Positions 1 through 8,516 of a stretch of 33,728 nucleotides of DNA are shown here, in pieces. How positions within the stretch are numbered: position 1 is the stretch's first letter; each line of letters begins with the position of its first letter. The DNA is from Jaenimonas drosophilae (lineage: Eukaryota > Euglenozoa > Kinetoplastea > Trypanosomatida > Trypanosomatidae), in NCBI GenBank assembly GCA_030849065.1, contig JASAON010001462.1:1-33728 (forward strand), given 5' to 3'. Both the position numbers and the translations under genes were made by a program. The notes under the pieces were generated by a model, which worked only from the letters and a program-made list of their open reading frames with translations, was not told the DNA's origin and did not search any database.

Positions 1-199
1 AACATGGATGCGCTGGAATGAGGCCATGGGTGTGGGGGGAATTCTCTAAACCCCACGGACCAACCCCGCTCTTCTTCAACACATGTGGAGTACAGCCGCC
101 AGAATGCACCAATCGCGCCATCTTCCCTCGACCCCACACACCCCACACGGCGAGCGACCCCTTCATTGGACGGTCGTCAATCACCATCACCTCATCCGC

Positions 200-577
200 C
201 TACTCCCAGTAGAGTCCAAAGACCACGATGCTCACGTGCATGAACTCGTTGGAGTAGGAGTAGGAGGCATAGTTGTCCGTTTCAGGGTCCCACAGGCAGC
301 GGGAGGCCATACGGATGCCCTGTTGTGCAGCCTCCGTGATGGTGGCGTGGGTCACCATCTTGTAACGCTCGTAGCCTAACCGCACCACACGTTGTTGAAT
401 CTCACCGCAGAGCTCCTTAATCAGGAGTTGGGCCTCCTCGAACACATAGCGGCGGTTCTCGCCAATCATCTCGTTACAAACCGATTGGACGATCTTCTCA
501 ACATCGCTCTTGGCAAACTTGGACCCCGGGGATGGGAGGGTGAAGGTCTCCCGTGGGGGAATGGCGTAGTCCGTCAT
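200..577 (-). CDS. Tctex-type dynein light chain (Tctex1/DYNLT2-like)
   Basis: Predicted 125-aa protein of the Tctex1 dynein light chain family, which dimerises and binds dynein intermediate chains in cytoplasmic, intraflagellar-transport (IFT) or axonemal dynein. The Tctex1 fold covers about residues 20-125. Its most recognisable parts are the segment with GYERYKMVTHATITEA, the stretch RMASRCLWDPETDNYASY, and the hydrophobic C-terminal strand ending VVFGLYWE. The conserved DPETDNYASYSY-type signature and short length resemble the Tctex2/TCTEX1D2 branch, suggesting a role in flagellar (IFT or axonemal) dynein; this sub-assignment is inference. The frame is open upstream to position 610, but only with a TTG codon there, so the ATG at 577 is chosen. 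A candidate splice acceptor AG lies near 652. It is the last gene of the window in the direction of transcription. Confidence 0.85.
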   Translation of the reverse strand: MTDYAIPPRETFTLPSPGSKFAKSDVEKIVQSVCNEMIGENRRYVFEEAQLLIKELCGEIQQRVVRLGYERYKMVTHATITEAAQQGIRMASRCLWDPETDNYASYSYSNEFMHVSIVVFGLYWE

Positions 578-837
578 GGTATTCGAACTGCTTCGTAGAT
601 TTGGTGGCAACTAGAGAGGTAACAGATGAGTGGGAAACTGTTGATGGTCGTCTTGATCAGCCAAGCACGGGAGATCGAAGAGTGGAGAGAACTCTACGGG
701 CAGAGAACATAAATGAAGAGGAGAGACATCTCTGACACATGAAGCAAAGCAACTGAGAAGAATTCATGAATGATGACAATGTTTGAAAGTTGGTGGTTGA
801 TTACACGACGATTTAGTTCAGAAGTGTTTATTGTACC
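578..837. other. Intergenic spacer with trans-splicing signals
   Basis: Spacer between the dehydrogenase stop and the dynein light chain start. The stretch about 660-725 is purine-rich on plus, hence pyrimidine-rich on the transcribed strand, and an AG (CT on plus at 652-653) follows it. This is a plausible spliced-leader acceptor for the dynein gene. No gene seen. Confidence 0.45.
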
Positions 838-3471
838 TCACCAGGCAATCTCCTTGAAGTCCTTATAGAACTTTCCAAATGCGCGGCTGCCGGTGTAGAT
901 GAGATCCAGACAGCGGGCGGCGGCATCGACCTCATCGAGAGGGCAGAGCAGGTACTGCTCCGCGCGGCGCTCCTTCTTGAGCTTTGGCGATTCATCTGTG
1001 ATCCAGCCCGTATCCACGGAGTTCATGTAGATGCCATCCTGTGCGTAGTCCTCCCCGCTGGTTCGAGTCATCATGTTCAGTGCCGCCTTCGCCATGTTTG
1101 TGTGGGGGTGAGTCACTTGCTTGTAGCGATAGAACTGGCCCTCCATGGCCGACACGTTGATGATGTAGCGCCCCTCGTGTGGATCGGCATCTCCATCACG
1201 GTTCACCAAACACGGCTTCAACTTGCTGTTCAGAATAAAAGGCGAAAGCGCATTGATCGCCATGACCTCCGTCGCCTCACTGCCCTGCACCTCCGCCAGT
1301 TTCATCACCCATGAGTTGGTCTGACGATGATCGCTCTCCTCCGCTTGGGTGTCGTAGCGATCAAAGATGACCGGCTGACACGCTAGGAGCGTGGGGTTGA
1401 TGGCGGTCAGAACACCTCCCTGTGCGTCATCAACAGCAGACGGGTTCGGTTGTGGCCGACTCGGAACACCCTGGTTCGCACTGGCCTCTCCATCCTCCAC
1501 GAGAAAGGGCTGTTGCTGCTCTGGTCCAGTATGTTCAATGGAGAGGGCTTTGCCCACAGTGACGGCGGAGTGTTTGAGGAAGAAGTGATGCCACTCGTTG
1601 GCTGCCTCATCGGCACAGAGGGCTGACATGAGCTCCGGTGATGGATGCATCTCCACCTGCCGAAGCTTCTCGGTGTACTGTGGTGTTCGAGCAATCGTCT
1701 GAGCAGCATTGTTGATGATGGCGAAGAGTTTGGGAAACTTCTGCTGAACAAAGGCACAGAATTGCGTCACCACCCACAGATCTCTCAAGTCAAGAGAGAA
1801 GAGATGCAGACGTGCCTCCCACTCTGCGTAGTCGGGCTCCATCTGAAAGCGGGCGATGGCCTCATGCGCAAAGCGCGTCGTCCCAAGAACGGTCGCCCCG
1901 CATCGTAGTAGCGATACGGCCATGGCATAGCCAATCTTAATGCGGCAGCCGGTGAGGAGCACCACCTTTCCTCGAAGGTCACGGCTCATAAGACGTTTGT
2001 TGTAGTTGAACTCGCCGCAGAGGTGGCACATGCTGTAGTAGAAGGGGTGAAGACGATTGTAGCGCACACGGCATGTGTGGCAAGCCACAATACGGTTCAG
2101 CTTCAGTTCCTCCTCGTTGAGGCAGTGTGCAGTGGCATAGCGTTGAACCTCCTGAAAGACACACCAGGAGTCGGGTTCTTCCGAATCAGAGGTTGGTGGG
2201 CGGCACTCCACAATCACCGGGGATGGCCCCAAGAGGCGCAGCTTCCTGAGCTTGTAGAGGCGTCGAGCAATGAAGAGGTTCAGCGTCTCTTCCGCCAAGA
2301 GACGTGCGTGGGCGGCGGAGGTGGTCAAGAAGAGCTCTGCAGCTGCACTGGAGGCACCACCCTCGAGTAGGACCAGCTCCAAATGACGTAGCAAGGATCC
2401 GGAAGATGCACCGAGCTCAGTGTCATAGAGCACCGTAGTGGAGTCTGTGGAAGCAGCTGACGATTCCTCACGCTCCGACACCCAGCCACGGAGTACCTCC
2501 ACCTCCTTCACCATGGGTTCCAAAGAGCGCCGAACGATCACATCCTGCGGAAGCGCTCGAAGCACCTCGCCAACCTCAACGCGATCATCCACCGACCACA
2601 GTTTGGATGGGTGGATTGCGTCTTCGTTACTCTCCGTGGCCAAATGAGAGACCCCATCAAGCTCCTTGGCCAGATGCAGCTTGGCTCCAGTGAGGAAGTA
2701 CCTCTGCTGGTTCGGTGGTAGATGGGGCGGAACTTCACCATAAAGCAGAGGAGGTGGCATCTGCGAATCGAAGCTGTGTGGAAGGTAGCGGTACACCTGC
2801 GCGGTAAGCTGCGAAATGGTCAGCAGAGTCTCATCCACCTCACTGACCCCATCACCATCGCCACTTGGCGTGTTGCTGGCGCACGATTCCGTCGTGATTG
2901 CCTCCTGCGCACGTTGATACGCGCGCTCCAGTCGCAACAAGTTTTCAAAGGCGCCTGTTAGCTGAAGAAGGTGACTCTCTGATGAAGTGAGATCATCCGG
3001 TGAAGCAACGGCAGCGTTGGTCGATGACGGATGGTTCAGAATCATCAGCGGCCGTGGTGCCTCGGGAAGCTTCAGAAGCGCGCTGAGTGCGTCCTCACGC
3101 TCTCGCTTCATAGCTGTCCGACGAACGGCCTCGATATCCTGAAAGCGCTGGTACCGCTTCTTTCGGCTCTTCTCCTCGTTCATGATGGCTTTATACACGT
3201 CACGGTTGTCTCGTTTGGTTTTGCGGTCTCGGGTGATCATGGTGTAGAGGCGGCTATCTCCAAGGTACGGGTCCCCCACAAAGAGAGAGGGATTGGTAAA
3301 CAAGGTGCGTACCACCTTCGTTGCTGACTGAAGCTCGGAGAGGGAGAAGCACCACTTTGCTTCACGCTCATCCAGTTTCATATCCGCATCGTAGGCTTCG
3401 TTGGGGCACAAGAAGGTTGGACTGAGCTCCTCACCTGGAAATGAGGCATCAACCTCCTCTGTGTCCGACAT
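838..3471 (-). CDS. Short-chain dehydrogenase/reductase with preceding zinc ribbon and long N-terminal extension
   Basis: Predicted 877-aa protein. The C-terminal part, from about residue 495, is an SDR (NAD(P)-dependent oxidoreductase) Rossmann domain: the nucleotide-binding loop reads LTGCRIKIGYA, followed by the INNAAQT element and, near the end, NVSAMEG and MNSVDTGWITDE. Just before it, at about residues 462-487, sits a four-cysteine zinc-ribbon-like unit (CHTC and CHLC) with an LHPFYYSMC core. This ribbon-plus-SDR pair matches, from memory, a widespread uncharacterised SDR family. The usual catalytic Tyr of YxxxK is Thr (TNMAK, about residue 789). An acidic or low-complexity insertion of roughly 90 residues interrupts the SDR domain between the NAAQ motif and the later helices. 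The first 460 residues are charged, partly helical and unrecognised. The frame opens upstream at a TTG (3534); the ATG at 3471 is chosen because it is the first ATG after a strong splice acceptor at 3555. Substrate unknown. Confidence 0.8.
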   Translation of the reverse strand: MSDTEEVDASFPGEELSPTFLCPNEAYDADMKLDEREAKWCFSLSELQSATKVVRTLFTNPSLFVGDPYLGDSRLYTMITRDRKTKRDNRDVYKAIMNEEKSRKKRYQRFQDIEAVRRTAMKREREDALSALLKLPEAPRPLMILNHPSSTNAAVASPDDLTSSESHLLQLTGAFENLLRLERAYQRAQEAITTESCASNTPSGDGDGVSEVDETLLTISQLTAQVYRYLPHSFDSQMPPPLLYGEVPPHLPPNQQRYFLTGAKLHLAKELDGVSHLATESNEDAIHPSKLWSVDDRVEVGEVLRALPQDVIVRRSLEPMVKEVEVLRGWVSEREESSAASTDSTTVLYDTELGASSGSLLRHLELVLLEGGASSAAAELFLTTSAAHARLLAEETLNLFIARRLYKLRKLRLLGPSPVIVECRPPTSDSEEPDSWCVFQEVQRYATAHCLNEEELKLNRIVACHTCRVRYNRLHPFYYSMCHLCGEFNYNKRLMSRDLRGKVVLLTGCRIKIGYAMAVSLLRCGATVLGTTRFAHEAIARFQMEPDYAEWEARLHLFSLDLRDLWVVTQFCAFVQQKFPKLFAIINNAAQTIARTPQYTEKLRQVEMHPSPELMSALCADEAANEWHHFFLKHSAVTVGKALSIEHTGPEQQQPFLVEDGEASANQGVPSRPQPNPSAVDDAQGGVLTAINPTLLACQPVIFDRYDTQAEESDHRQTNSWVMKLAEVQGSEATEVMAINALSPFILNSKLKPCLVNRDGDADPHEGRYIINVSAMEGQFYRYKQVTHPHTNMAKAALNMMTRTSGEDYAQDGIYMNSVDTGWITDESPKLKKERRAEQYLLCPLDEVDAAARCLDLIYTGSRAFGKFYKDFKEIAW

Positions 3472-3554
3472 TGCCTTGACGTCGCTGCGCTCGCCACCCC
3501 ACGCGTGTGTCCCAAGGAGTACGGAACGAGGCAACCCTCAAACGGTGTACAAAC

Positions 3555-3600
3555 CTAAAAAAAACAGAAAGATAAAGAGGAGAAATGAAAACAAGGTGTG
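3555..3600 (-). promoter_or_regulatory. Predicted spliced-leader acceptor for the SDR gene
   Basis: On the minus strand a pyrimidine-rich tract ends in eight T residues followed at once by AG (CT on plus at 3555-3556). This is the textbook arrangement for trans-splicing and would give an 83-nt 5' leader to the ATG at 3471. Confidence 0.65.
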
Positions 3601-4157
3601 AAAACAGAGTTAGAACCAGTATGTCAGCCACCGCGGTGGCACGGAGGCAGCAGCAATCACAATAACAAAGAGCACTTACGCAGTCGTGAGGCCAGTGAAG
3701 CGGCCAAGAACAGTTACTGGTGACTTCTTTTTGTGTGTGTTTGTGTGGAGACGGAGGTGGCGCAGTTTGAACGCTCCATCCCCCAAAACACCGCGCGCGT
3801 CGTCCTACACGTGCGGTGTTCCAATGTTAATAATCACTGGGCCTACCCGCATGGAGCTCATTCTGAGATGGGGAGCGCCACTCGCGTACACACCTGAACC
3901 ACGACACATGGGGACAGCAGGCGCGGCCGCTCAACCCTGTTAGTCATTCGTTACTACCATTCCAGCATCTAGGACCCCTCTCCAGCACGTACGTCAGGAG
4001 GGGGGAAGAAGTCGGAACACACCCTACACGAGCCTTTTAGGCTTGTTGTTGGGTTCTGATGGCTGAGAACAGGCGGAGAGGTGGACGGATCCTCATATTT
4101 CCTGTTCCCGCAATCCAAATATGTGATGAAAAAGTTGATGTCTTGCAGTTGGCTTCA
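3601..4157. other. Intergenic region without a recognised gene
   Basis: Lies between the SDR splice site and the stop of the armadillo-like gene, so it should hold the 3' UTR and polyadenylation region of that gene. Short open frames exist on both strands, but none has a family signature or convincing codon pattern. Nothing else seen. Confidence 0.4.
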
Positions 4158-5399
4158 CTATCCCTGAAACATGGAGGGGTCCATGCCCATCTGCTGCATC
4201 ATCATCATTTGCTGGAACTCCTGTTGCTGACGCATCTGATTCGCGCGCTGAATCTCCTCCTCGTCCTTTGCCCGGCGCTCCTGAATCCGCTGGCTGTACT
4301 GCTCAAAGAGGGGCTTCGCGATATCTGCAGTGACGGGAATGCGACTCAGCAGACGGCAGAGGACCTCAGCGCGGGCACGAATAGTCTTGTCAGGGTGGCG
4401 CACCCACATTTCAAAGAGTGACTTGGGGATGGAGGAATTGCCTACGTTCGTGAAGAAGGCAGCGCTGTGCTCCTTGCTGTTGGCCATCTGAATGATGATG
4501 GAGAGGGTTGCGTTGATGAGGGAGGGATCGGAGTGTTGGTCGAACTTGTCCGCCAGGCGCTCCACGTTTTCAGAGATAGCAATCTCCTCGAGGCCGACGC
4601 CAGAGTAGGTCATGAAGCGGATGGCCTGAAGCGCCTTCTCCACCACGCTGCGGTTGGAGTGATCAAGCAGGCGCAGGAAATGCGAGATGCCGCTGTGGCC
4701 ATCGGTTCCACGACCAATGTTCACGGCGCCAGAGTGGAGGATGCACAGATTGGCGAAGGTGCCAACCAGGGCATGGAGGAAGACCACAGGGCTATCAGGG
4801 TCAAGGATGCGCAGCATCTTCACGGTTGCCGGAATGTTCGCCAGAGCATATGCACCTTCGGCACCCTTGGGGATATCGCTGGGCACCACCACATCCGCCT
4901 CATTCATCTCCGTGAGCTTCTGCATGGCCTGTGCCAGCTCCTCCATTAAGTCGTCGTTACCCTGGCGGTGAGCCTCGCTAAAGGCAGCTAGCAGTGCCTT
5001 GTAGCCGTCCAACTTCTGGAGCTTGGTGTGGCCTTCGGCATCTGCACCGTACACACGAAGGATAATCTTCAGTACGACGCGCACAATGTTGGCGTTTGAT
5101 CCATCCTTCTCCAGCTTTAGCAGAGAAACCAGCTTCTTTCCGTGCGCCTCGGCAGAGAAGCGTGACGATGCCTCCTTCTTCACGGCGTCGGTTTGGAGAA
5201 CGCCGAGAATGGCGTGGAGGGTCTCATCCATCTCCTCCTGAGTGGCACCAGCACGCAGCTTCTGAAAGCTCGGGGAGAGGGTTGCGGACATGTCATACTT
5301 TTGATGGTAGATTGAATAGAGTGACGTCAGGGCAAGGGTGCCCATGGCGGCATTCAGGAGAAACTTGTACACAGCGGGGTTAATGGGATCGGATTCCAT
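4158..5399 (-). CDS. Armadillo-like repeat protein with N-terminal membrane segment
   Basis: Predicted 413-aa protein. Residues about 11-31 form a hydrophobic segment (FLLNAAMGTLALTSLYSIYH) that could be a signal anchor or a mitochondrial outer-membrane anchor. From about residue 50 to 365 the protein is a run of amphipathic helices with armadillo/HEAT-like spacing (for example VVEKALQAIRFMTYSG and SLINATLSIIIQMANS). A charged coiled coil (EQYSQRIQERRAKDEEEIQ) follows, then a Gln/Met-rich tail (QQMMMMQQMGMDPSMF). Such tails also occur in Hsp70 co-chaperones and tail-interacting adaptors, but that comparison is loose. The start is an ATG; a pyrimidine tract at 5539-5560 precedes possible acceptors at 5507 or 5495. 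Probably an adaptor held on a membrane with its repeat domain in the cytosol. Function not recognised. Confidence 0.75.
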   Translation of the reverse strand: MESDPINPAVYKFLLNAAMGTLALTSLYSIYHQKYDMSATLSPSFQKLRAGATQEEMDETLHAILGVLQTDAVKKEASSRFSAEAHGKKLVSLLKLEKDGSNANIVRVVLKIILRVYGADAEGHTKLQKLDGYKALLAAFSEAHRQGNDDLMEELAQAMQKLTEMNEADVVVPSDIPKGAEGAYALANIPATVKMLRILDPDSPVVFLHALVGTFANLCILHSGAVNIGRGTDGHSGISHFLRLLDHSNRSVVEKALQAIRFMTYSGVGLEEIAISENVERLADKFDQHSDPSLINATLSIIIQMANSKEHSAAFFTNVGNSSIPKSLFEMWVRHPDKTIRARAEVLCRLLSRIPVTADIAKPLFEQYSQRIQERRAKDEEEIQRANQMRQQQEFQQMMMMQQMGMDPSMFQG

Positions 5400-5704
5400 G
5401 ATGAACGTGGGTATCAGGGGAGTGGTGTGTTCGGCGTGTTATGTACCAGTGAGCAACAGGTGCCGGAAAACGAAGGGCACGATGGTGAAGGTGAACTACG
5501 ATAGAACTTGTACATTTTAGATGGGGCATCATGGTAAACAAGAAGGGGTGAGAAGAAATAACCAAAATCATTCAGATCATCATGACCTCTGCAGGGAGGA
5601 GCGGTAAGTGAAAGCTGAACTACCGTTGTGTCTGTTTGTGTGGTGCTGACCTCCACAGTGTTCTCAGCACAGCGTGACGATCAGAGGCAACGTCTCTTGG
5701 CAGC
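5400..5704. other. Intergenic region with a pyrimidine tract
   Basis: About 305 bases between the probable bS16m stop and the armadillo-like gene start. On the minus strand a pyrimidine-rich stretch (5539-5560) is followed by the first AG some 30 nt later (CT on plus at 5507-5508), a plausible spliced-leader acceptor. No gene seen. Confidence 0.45.
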
Positions 5705-6274
5705 TTAGAGGTACGGCGCGACGGGGCGTTCTGCCACTCGCTCTTCTGCCGACTTGATCATGCTATTCTTATAGTTAAGGTAGTCCTCCCGCTGCATTGC
5801 TGCCAGGTCTTTACGATTGGCCAGGTAGTAGCGCATGAGCCGCTCCTTGTCGAAGATGGGTTTTGGCATGATCTTAGAATTCTGGCGGAAGGAAGGTGGG
5901 AGAAGGCCAGACTTGGCTAAGATGTTCCACGGTCCAACGGACAACCTGCAACGCTTCACGCCAAACCAGTACTTGAAGGCATCGATATCGACAGTGGTGA
6001 GCATGAAGAGGTGACGATCCTGCGTCACGGGGGTGTCAGGGGACCAGAGCGACTTTTGCGGGTGTGGGCAGTGCTTTCCTAGGTAGTGAAGGAGACGTAC
6101 ATCGGAGTGGCGGCGGGCGTGGGTGTGCTCGACAAAGATGTCGTAGGATTGGAACTTCCACACAACGTGATGACCACGCATCCGAATCACGGGTGCTCCG
6201 GGTGCACCCCATAGGTGGGGATTCCTCCGATTAACGATGCCCCGAGCAAGGCAAGGTGAACTACAACGCAGCAT
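5705..6274 (-). CDS. Probable mitochondrial ribosomal protein bS16m
   Basis: Predicted 189-aa protein. Residues about 30-130 follow the bacterial S16 pattern: a first strand with R and basic residues (IRMRGHHVVWKFQSYDIFVEH), the DVRLLHYLGKHCPHP element matching the S16 'lg-y-P' loop, then a VDIDAFKYWFGVKRCRLSVGPWNILAKSGLLP stretch that parallels the S16 helix with W, 'G-xx-s' and the AGLLP end. The first 28 residues are basic and hydroxylated, suiting a mitochondrial presequence. The C-terminal about 55 residues (rich in K, R, E) are an extension of the kind common in kinetoplastid mitoribosomes. Length is about twice that of bacterial S16. The ATG is taken as the start although the best acceptor lies about 320 nt upstream. 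Assigned from the pattern only; a structure or profile comparison would settle it. Confidence 0.65.
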   Translation of the reverse strand: MLRCSSPCLARGIVNRRNPHLWGAPGAPVIRMRGHHVVWKFQSYDIFVEHTHARRHSDVRLLHYLGKHCPHPQKSLWSPDTPVTQDRHLFMLTTVDIDAFKYWFGVKRCRLSVGPWNILAKSGLLPPSFRQNSKIMPKPIFDKERLMRYYLANRKDLAAMQREDYLNYKNSMIKSAEERVAERPVAPYL

Positions 6275-6825
6275 TCGGCCAATGTCGTTGCCGATCGAGG
6301 TGAATGGGGGCTACGAAAACAACCAACCACAAATGAGATGTGGAAAGACGCACTTCATCATTAGGCAGAGTGATCAATATCGTCCCCAAAACGTTTTGCA
6401 AGCATCGCTGCCAATAAGACATGCAACAGAACATTCTGTTTGTGTAGGTAGCAACGGGAGCACAAGTGTACAAAATTACCTCCAACCACGCCACAATCGA
6501 CGGAAGTACAGCAACAGTAAGTGAGAGACACACCGTGTCCAGTCGTGGTACAGCACACCAGGGTGAGCACACGAGGATCGTCAGGTGTAACTCCCTGAAG
6601 AAAGGAGATTTTTTTAAAAGTCAAAGGTGAAGGAAGCAACAACATCGTGAACATAGAAAAAGTGATCACCACCTTGAAAGCAAGTGTGCCTCCCTTTCTG
6701 CAGAGATACACGATTCATTCATCATTCTGATTCATCACCGTGGCATCACACTCAGGCTACTCTCTTCTGAAGGAGACATGAAGGGGACGAAAAAGTCATT
6801 AGTTGCACCAATGAAACAACGCATG
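6275..6825. other. Intergenic region with a predicted acceptor for bS16m
   Basis: At 6595-6640 the minus strand reads as a pyrimidine tract ending CTTTCTTCAG (CT on plus at 6595-6596), a good trans-splice acceptor. It would leave a long leader of about 320 nt before the bS16m ATG. Short frames inside that leader show no family signature. Confidence 0.45.
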
Positions 6826-7638
6826 TCAGAACAGTGCAATCACTCCAAGGCCACGAAGAAAGCCACCGCAGAGACACACTGTTCCGACAACACCCGGATG
6901 AACACCTGTTGCTGCTGCAAACTGCTCCACCTTGGTGGCTCCGTACTTCCAAATGTCGGCATTCGTCACCACTCCATCTTGATCCACATCGAGCCGCTGT
7001 TGGCACGCATTCCAAACGTTTTGCTGTACGGCTGATGCCTTCACCAGCTGCTGGCCATCCAAGTAGCACAAGCCACTATAGGCAGCTACTCCAAGTACCA
7101 CCAGCGAGAAGCGCCTCTTGAGCACCGCACGTCCGAGGCGGCCAGCAACGTAACCCACCAGCAGGCCGTACGCCCCTTCACTGGCGCTAGGCAGCCACCG
7201 GTTGATGGGTGCTTCATAGCGTTGAAGCACATCTGTAGCCCAGCAGTCATACCGCCGTTGCATCTCCAATGCCGAAACCTGACGGCAATCCATCACCGCA
7301 GACTTGACGCCCGCATTTGAGGCCAGCTCCCGCACGCTTTCCTCCCGAACCCAACGTTTCAGCCCCGCAAACGGGCTGTCCGCCGTCGGGGGCGTTGCGG
7401 GCGTCGAGGTCGTTTCGGAGGCCTTCTGAAAGAAAAAATCGCGGAGTGCCGCCGCCCCTGTGAAGCAGCGGAGCACTTCAGGTTCGTCACCCTGTGCGCC
7501 ACGCAGAGGCCCAACATTCAGCAGCATATCCATGGCGTGTTTCAGCGATTGTGTGGTTATTGGTGCTGATGGCGTCGCAGCTCTGGACGCGATGACGTCT
7601 GTTGCTGGAGACATTCTCGAAGCAACGTTGGTCTCCAT
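6826..7638 (-). CDS. FUN14-like membrane protein carrying an EF-hand loop
   Basis: Predicted 270-aa protein. Residues about 150-195 hold a glycine-rich hydrophobic pair of segments (GLLVGYVAGRLGRAVLKRR, then FSLVVLGVAAYSGLCYL). With the C-terminal GVVGTVCLCGGFLRGLGV segment they match the FUN14/FUNDC domain of mitochondrial outer membrane and plastid proteins. Between them, at about residues 216-229, sits a near-perfect EF-hand calcium loop, DVDQDGVVTNAD, with acidic or oxygen side chains at loop positions 1, 3, 5, 9 and 12. The first 110 residues are Ala/Ser/Thr/Pro-rich and probably disordered; no LC3-interacting motif is obvious. FUN14 proteins act at mitochondria in mitophagy and ER-mitochondria calcium contacts in animals; whether that holds here is unknown. 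The ATG at 7638 follows a clear splice acceptor at 7672. Confidence 0.7.
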   Translation of the reverse strand: METNVASRMSPATDVIASRAATPSAPITTQSLKHAMDMLLNVGPLRGAQGDEPEVLRCFTGAAALRDFFFQKASETTSTPATPPTADSPFAGLKRWVREESVRELASNAGVKSAVMDCRQVSALEMQRRYDCWATDVLQRYEAPINRWLPSASEGAYGLLVGYVAGRLGRAVLKRRFSLVVLGVAAYSGLCYLDGQQLVKASAVQQNVWNACQQRLDVDQDGVVTNADIWKYGATKVEQFAAATGVHPGVVGTVCLCGGFLRGLGVIALF

Positions 7639-7671
7639 GGTTACTCACCCCTTGTGGAAAGACAGCTTGTC

Positions 7672-7712
7672 CTTCAATCACGCAAAGAAAAAAAAAATAG
7701 AGCAGAGAGAGA
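7672..7712 (-). promoter_or_regulatory. Predicted spliced-leader acceptor for the FUN14-like gene
   Basis: A long pyrimidine run on the minus strand (plus-strand purines 7684-7710, including ten consecutive A) is followed by its first downstream AG (CT on plus at 7672-7673), giving a 33-nt leader. Confidence 0.6.
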
Positions 7713-8516
7713 ATGCATTGTGGTGTCAGCACAGCAGTGTAAGCTACAACTCAATATCACAGTAGTGCTGATTCAATGATGATAAATGTGTTAGCAGAAA
7801 AGACGGCGACAAAAAAAGGCAACGCAGTATGGCAACAGTTGATATGAAGAATTGAGTGTTCCGGCAGTTCAAGCAAAAAAAAAACTTCCTTCAAGTCGCA
7901 CGAAGAACCGTGGAAGGGTCGAATACATCTTCACCTTTGGCTGGTGGTGGTCACGCGCAGCGATCGCACCGCAACGACTACTAGGGAAGCCGCCTGGTGT
8001 TCCATGTGATGGATTGAGGTGGCACGTTGGCGCAGTCGTTACACATGAGAGGATAAAATTATTCCAACAAAAGGCATTGTGGGTGAGCTTGGAGCCCTAA
8101 CAGCGCAACTCCGCACACTACTCCACAGACGCCGCACAAGGCACACAAACAAAATAACCAATCAATCATCACAAGGGAAGTGGGTGGGGATGTAGAGAGA
8201 ATGCAACGAAACATAAACATAAACCAAGAGTGAAAATGTGTGAGTTCTGGCATTTGTTGTGGTGACCTTCACCTGTCATCGTCAATAGTACTCCATATTT
8301 GTCAAGTTGGTTGAGAGAAAAAAACAGTAAGGGGGGAGTTCTGTGTCCTAGAGAGTATTCATCGGGCAATTGCGAATACAAAAAAAAAAAGCAATCAAAG
8401 AACTGAAGTGCAGCAATGACACCTTCCCTGCCGCAGAAGAATGGCAGACTGCGTTGAAGGCAAAGCTGGGCACCTATCCAGAGCCTGAGAGGTAAATGCC
8501 CATCCACGAGCGCCTC
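7713..8516. other. Intergenic region without a recognised gene
   Basis: About 800 bases between the acceptor of the FUN14-like gene and the stop of the acidic protein. It has A-runs near 7812, 7877 and 8382 on plus. Probably the 3' UTR of the acidic-protein gene. No open frame with a family signature was found. Confidence 0.4.
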
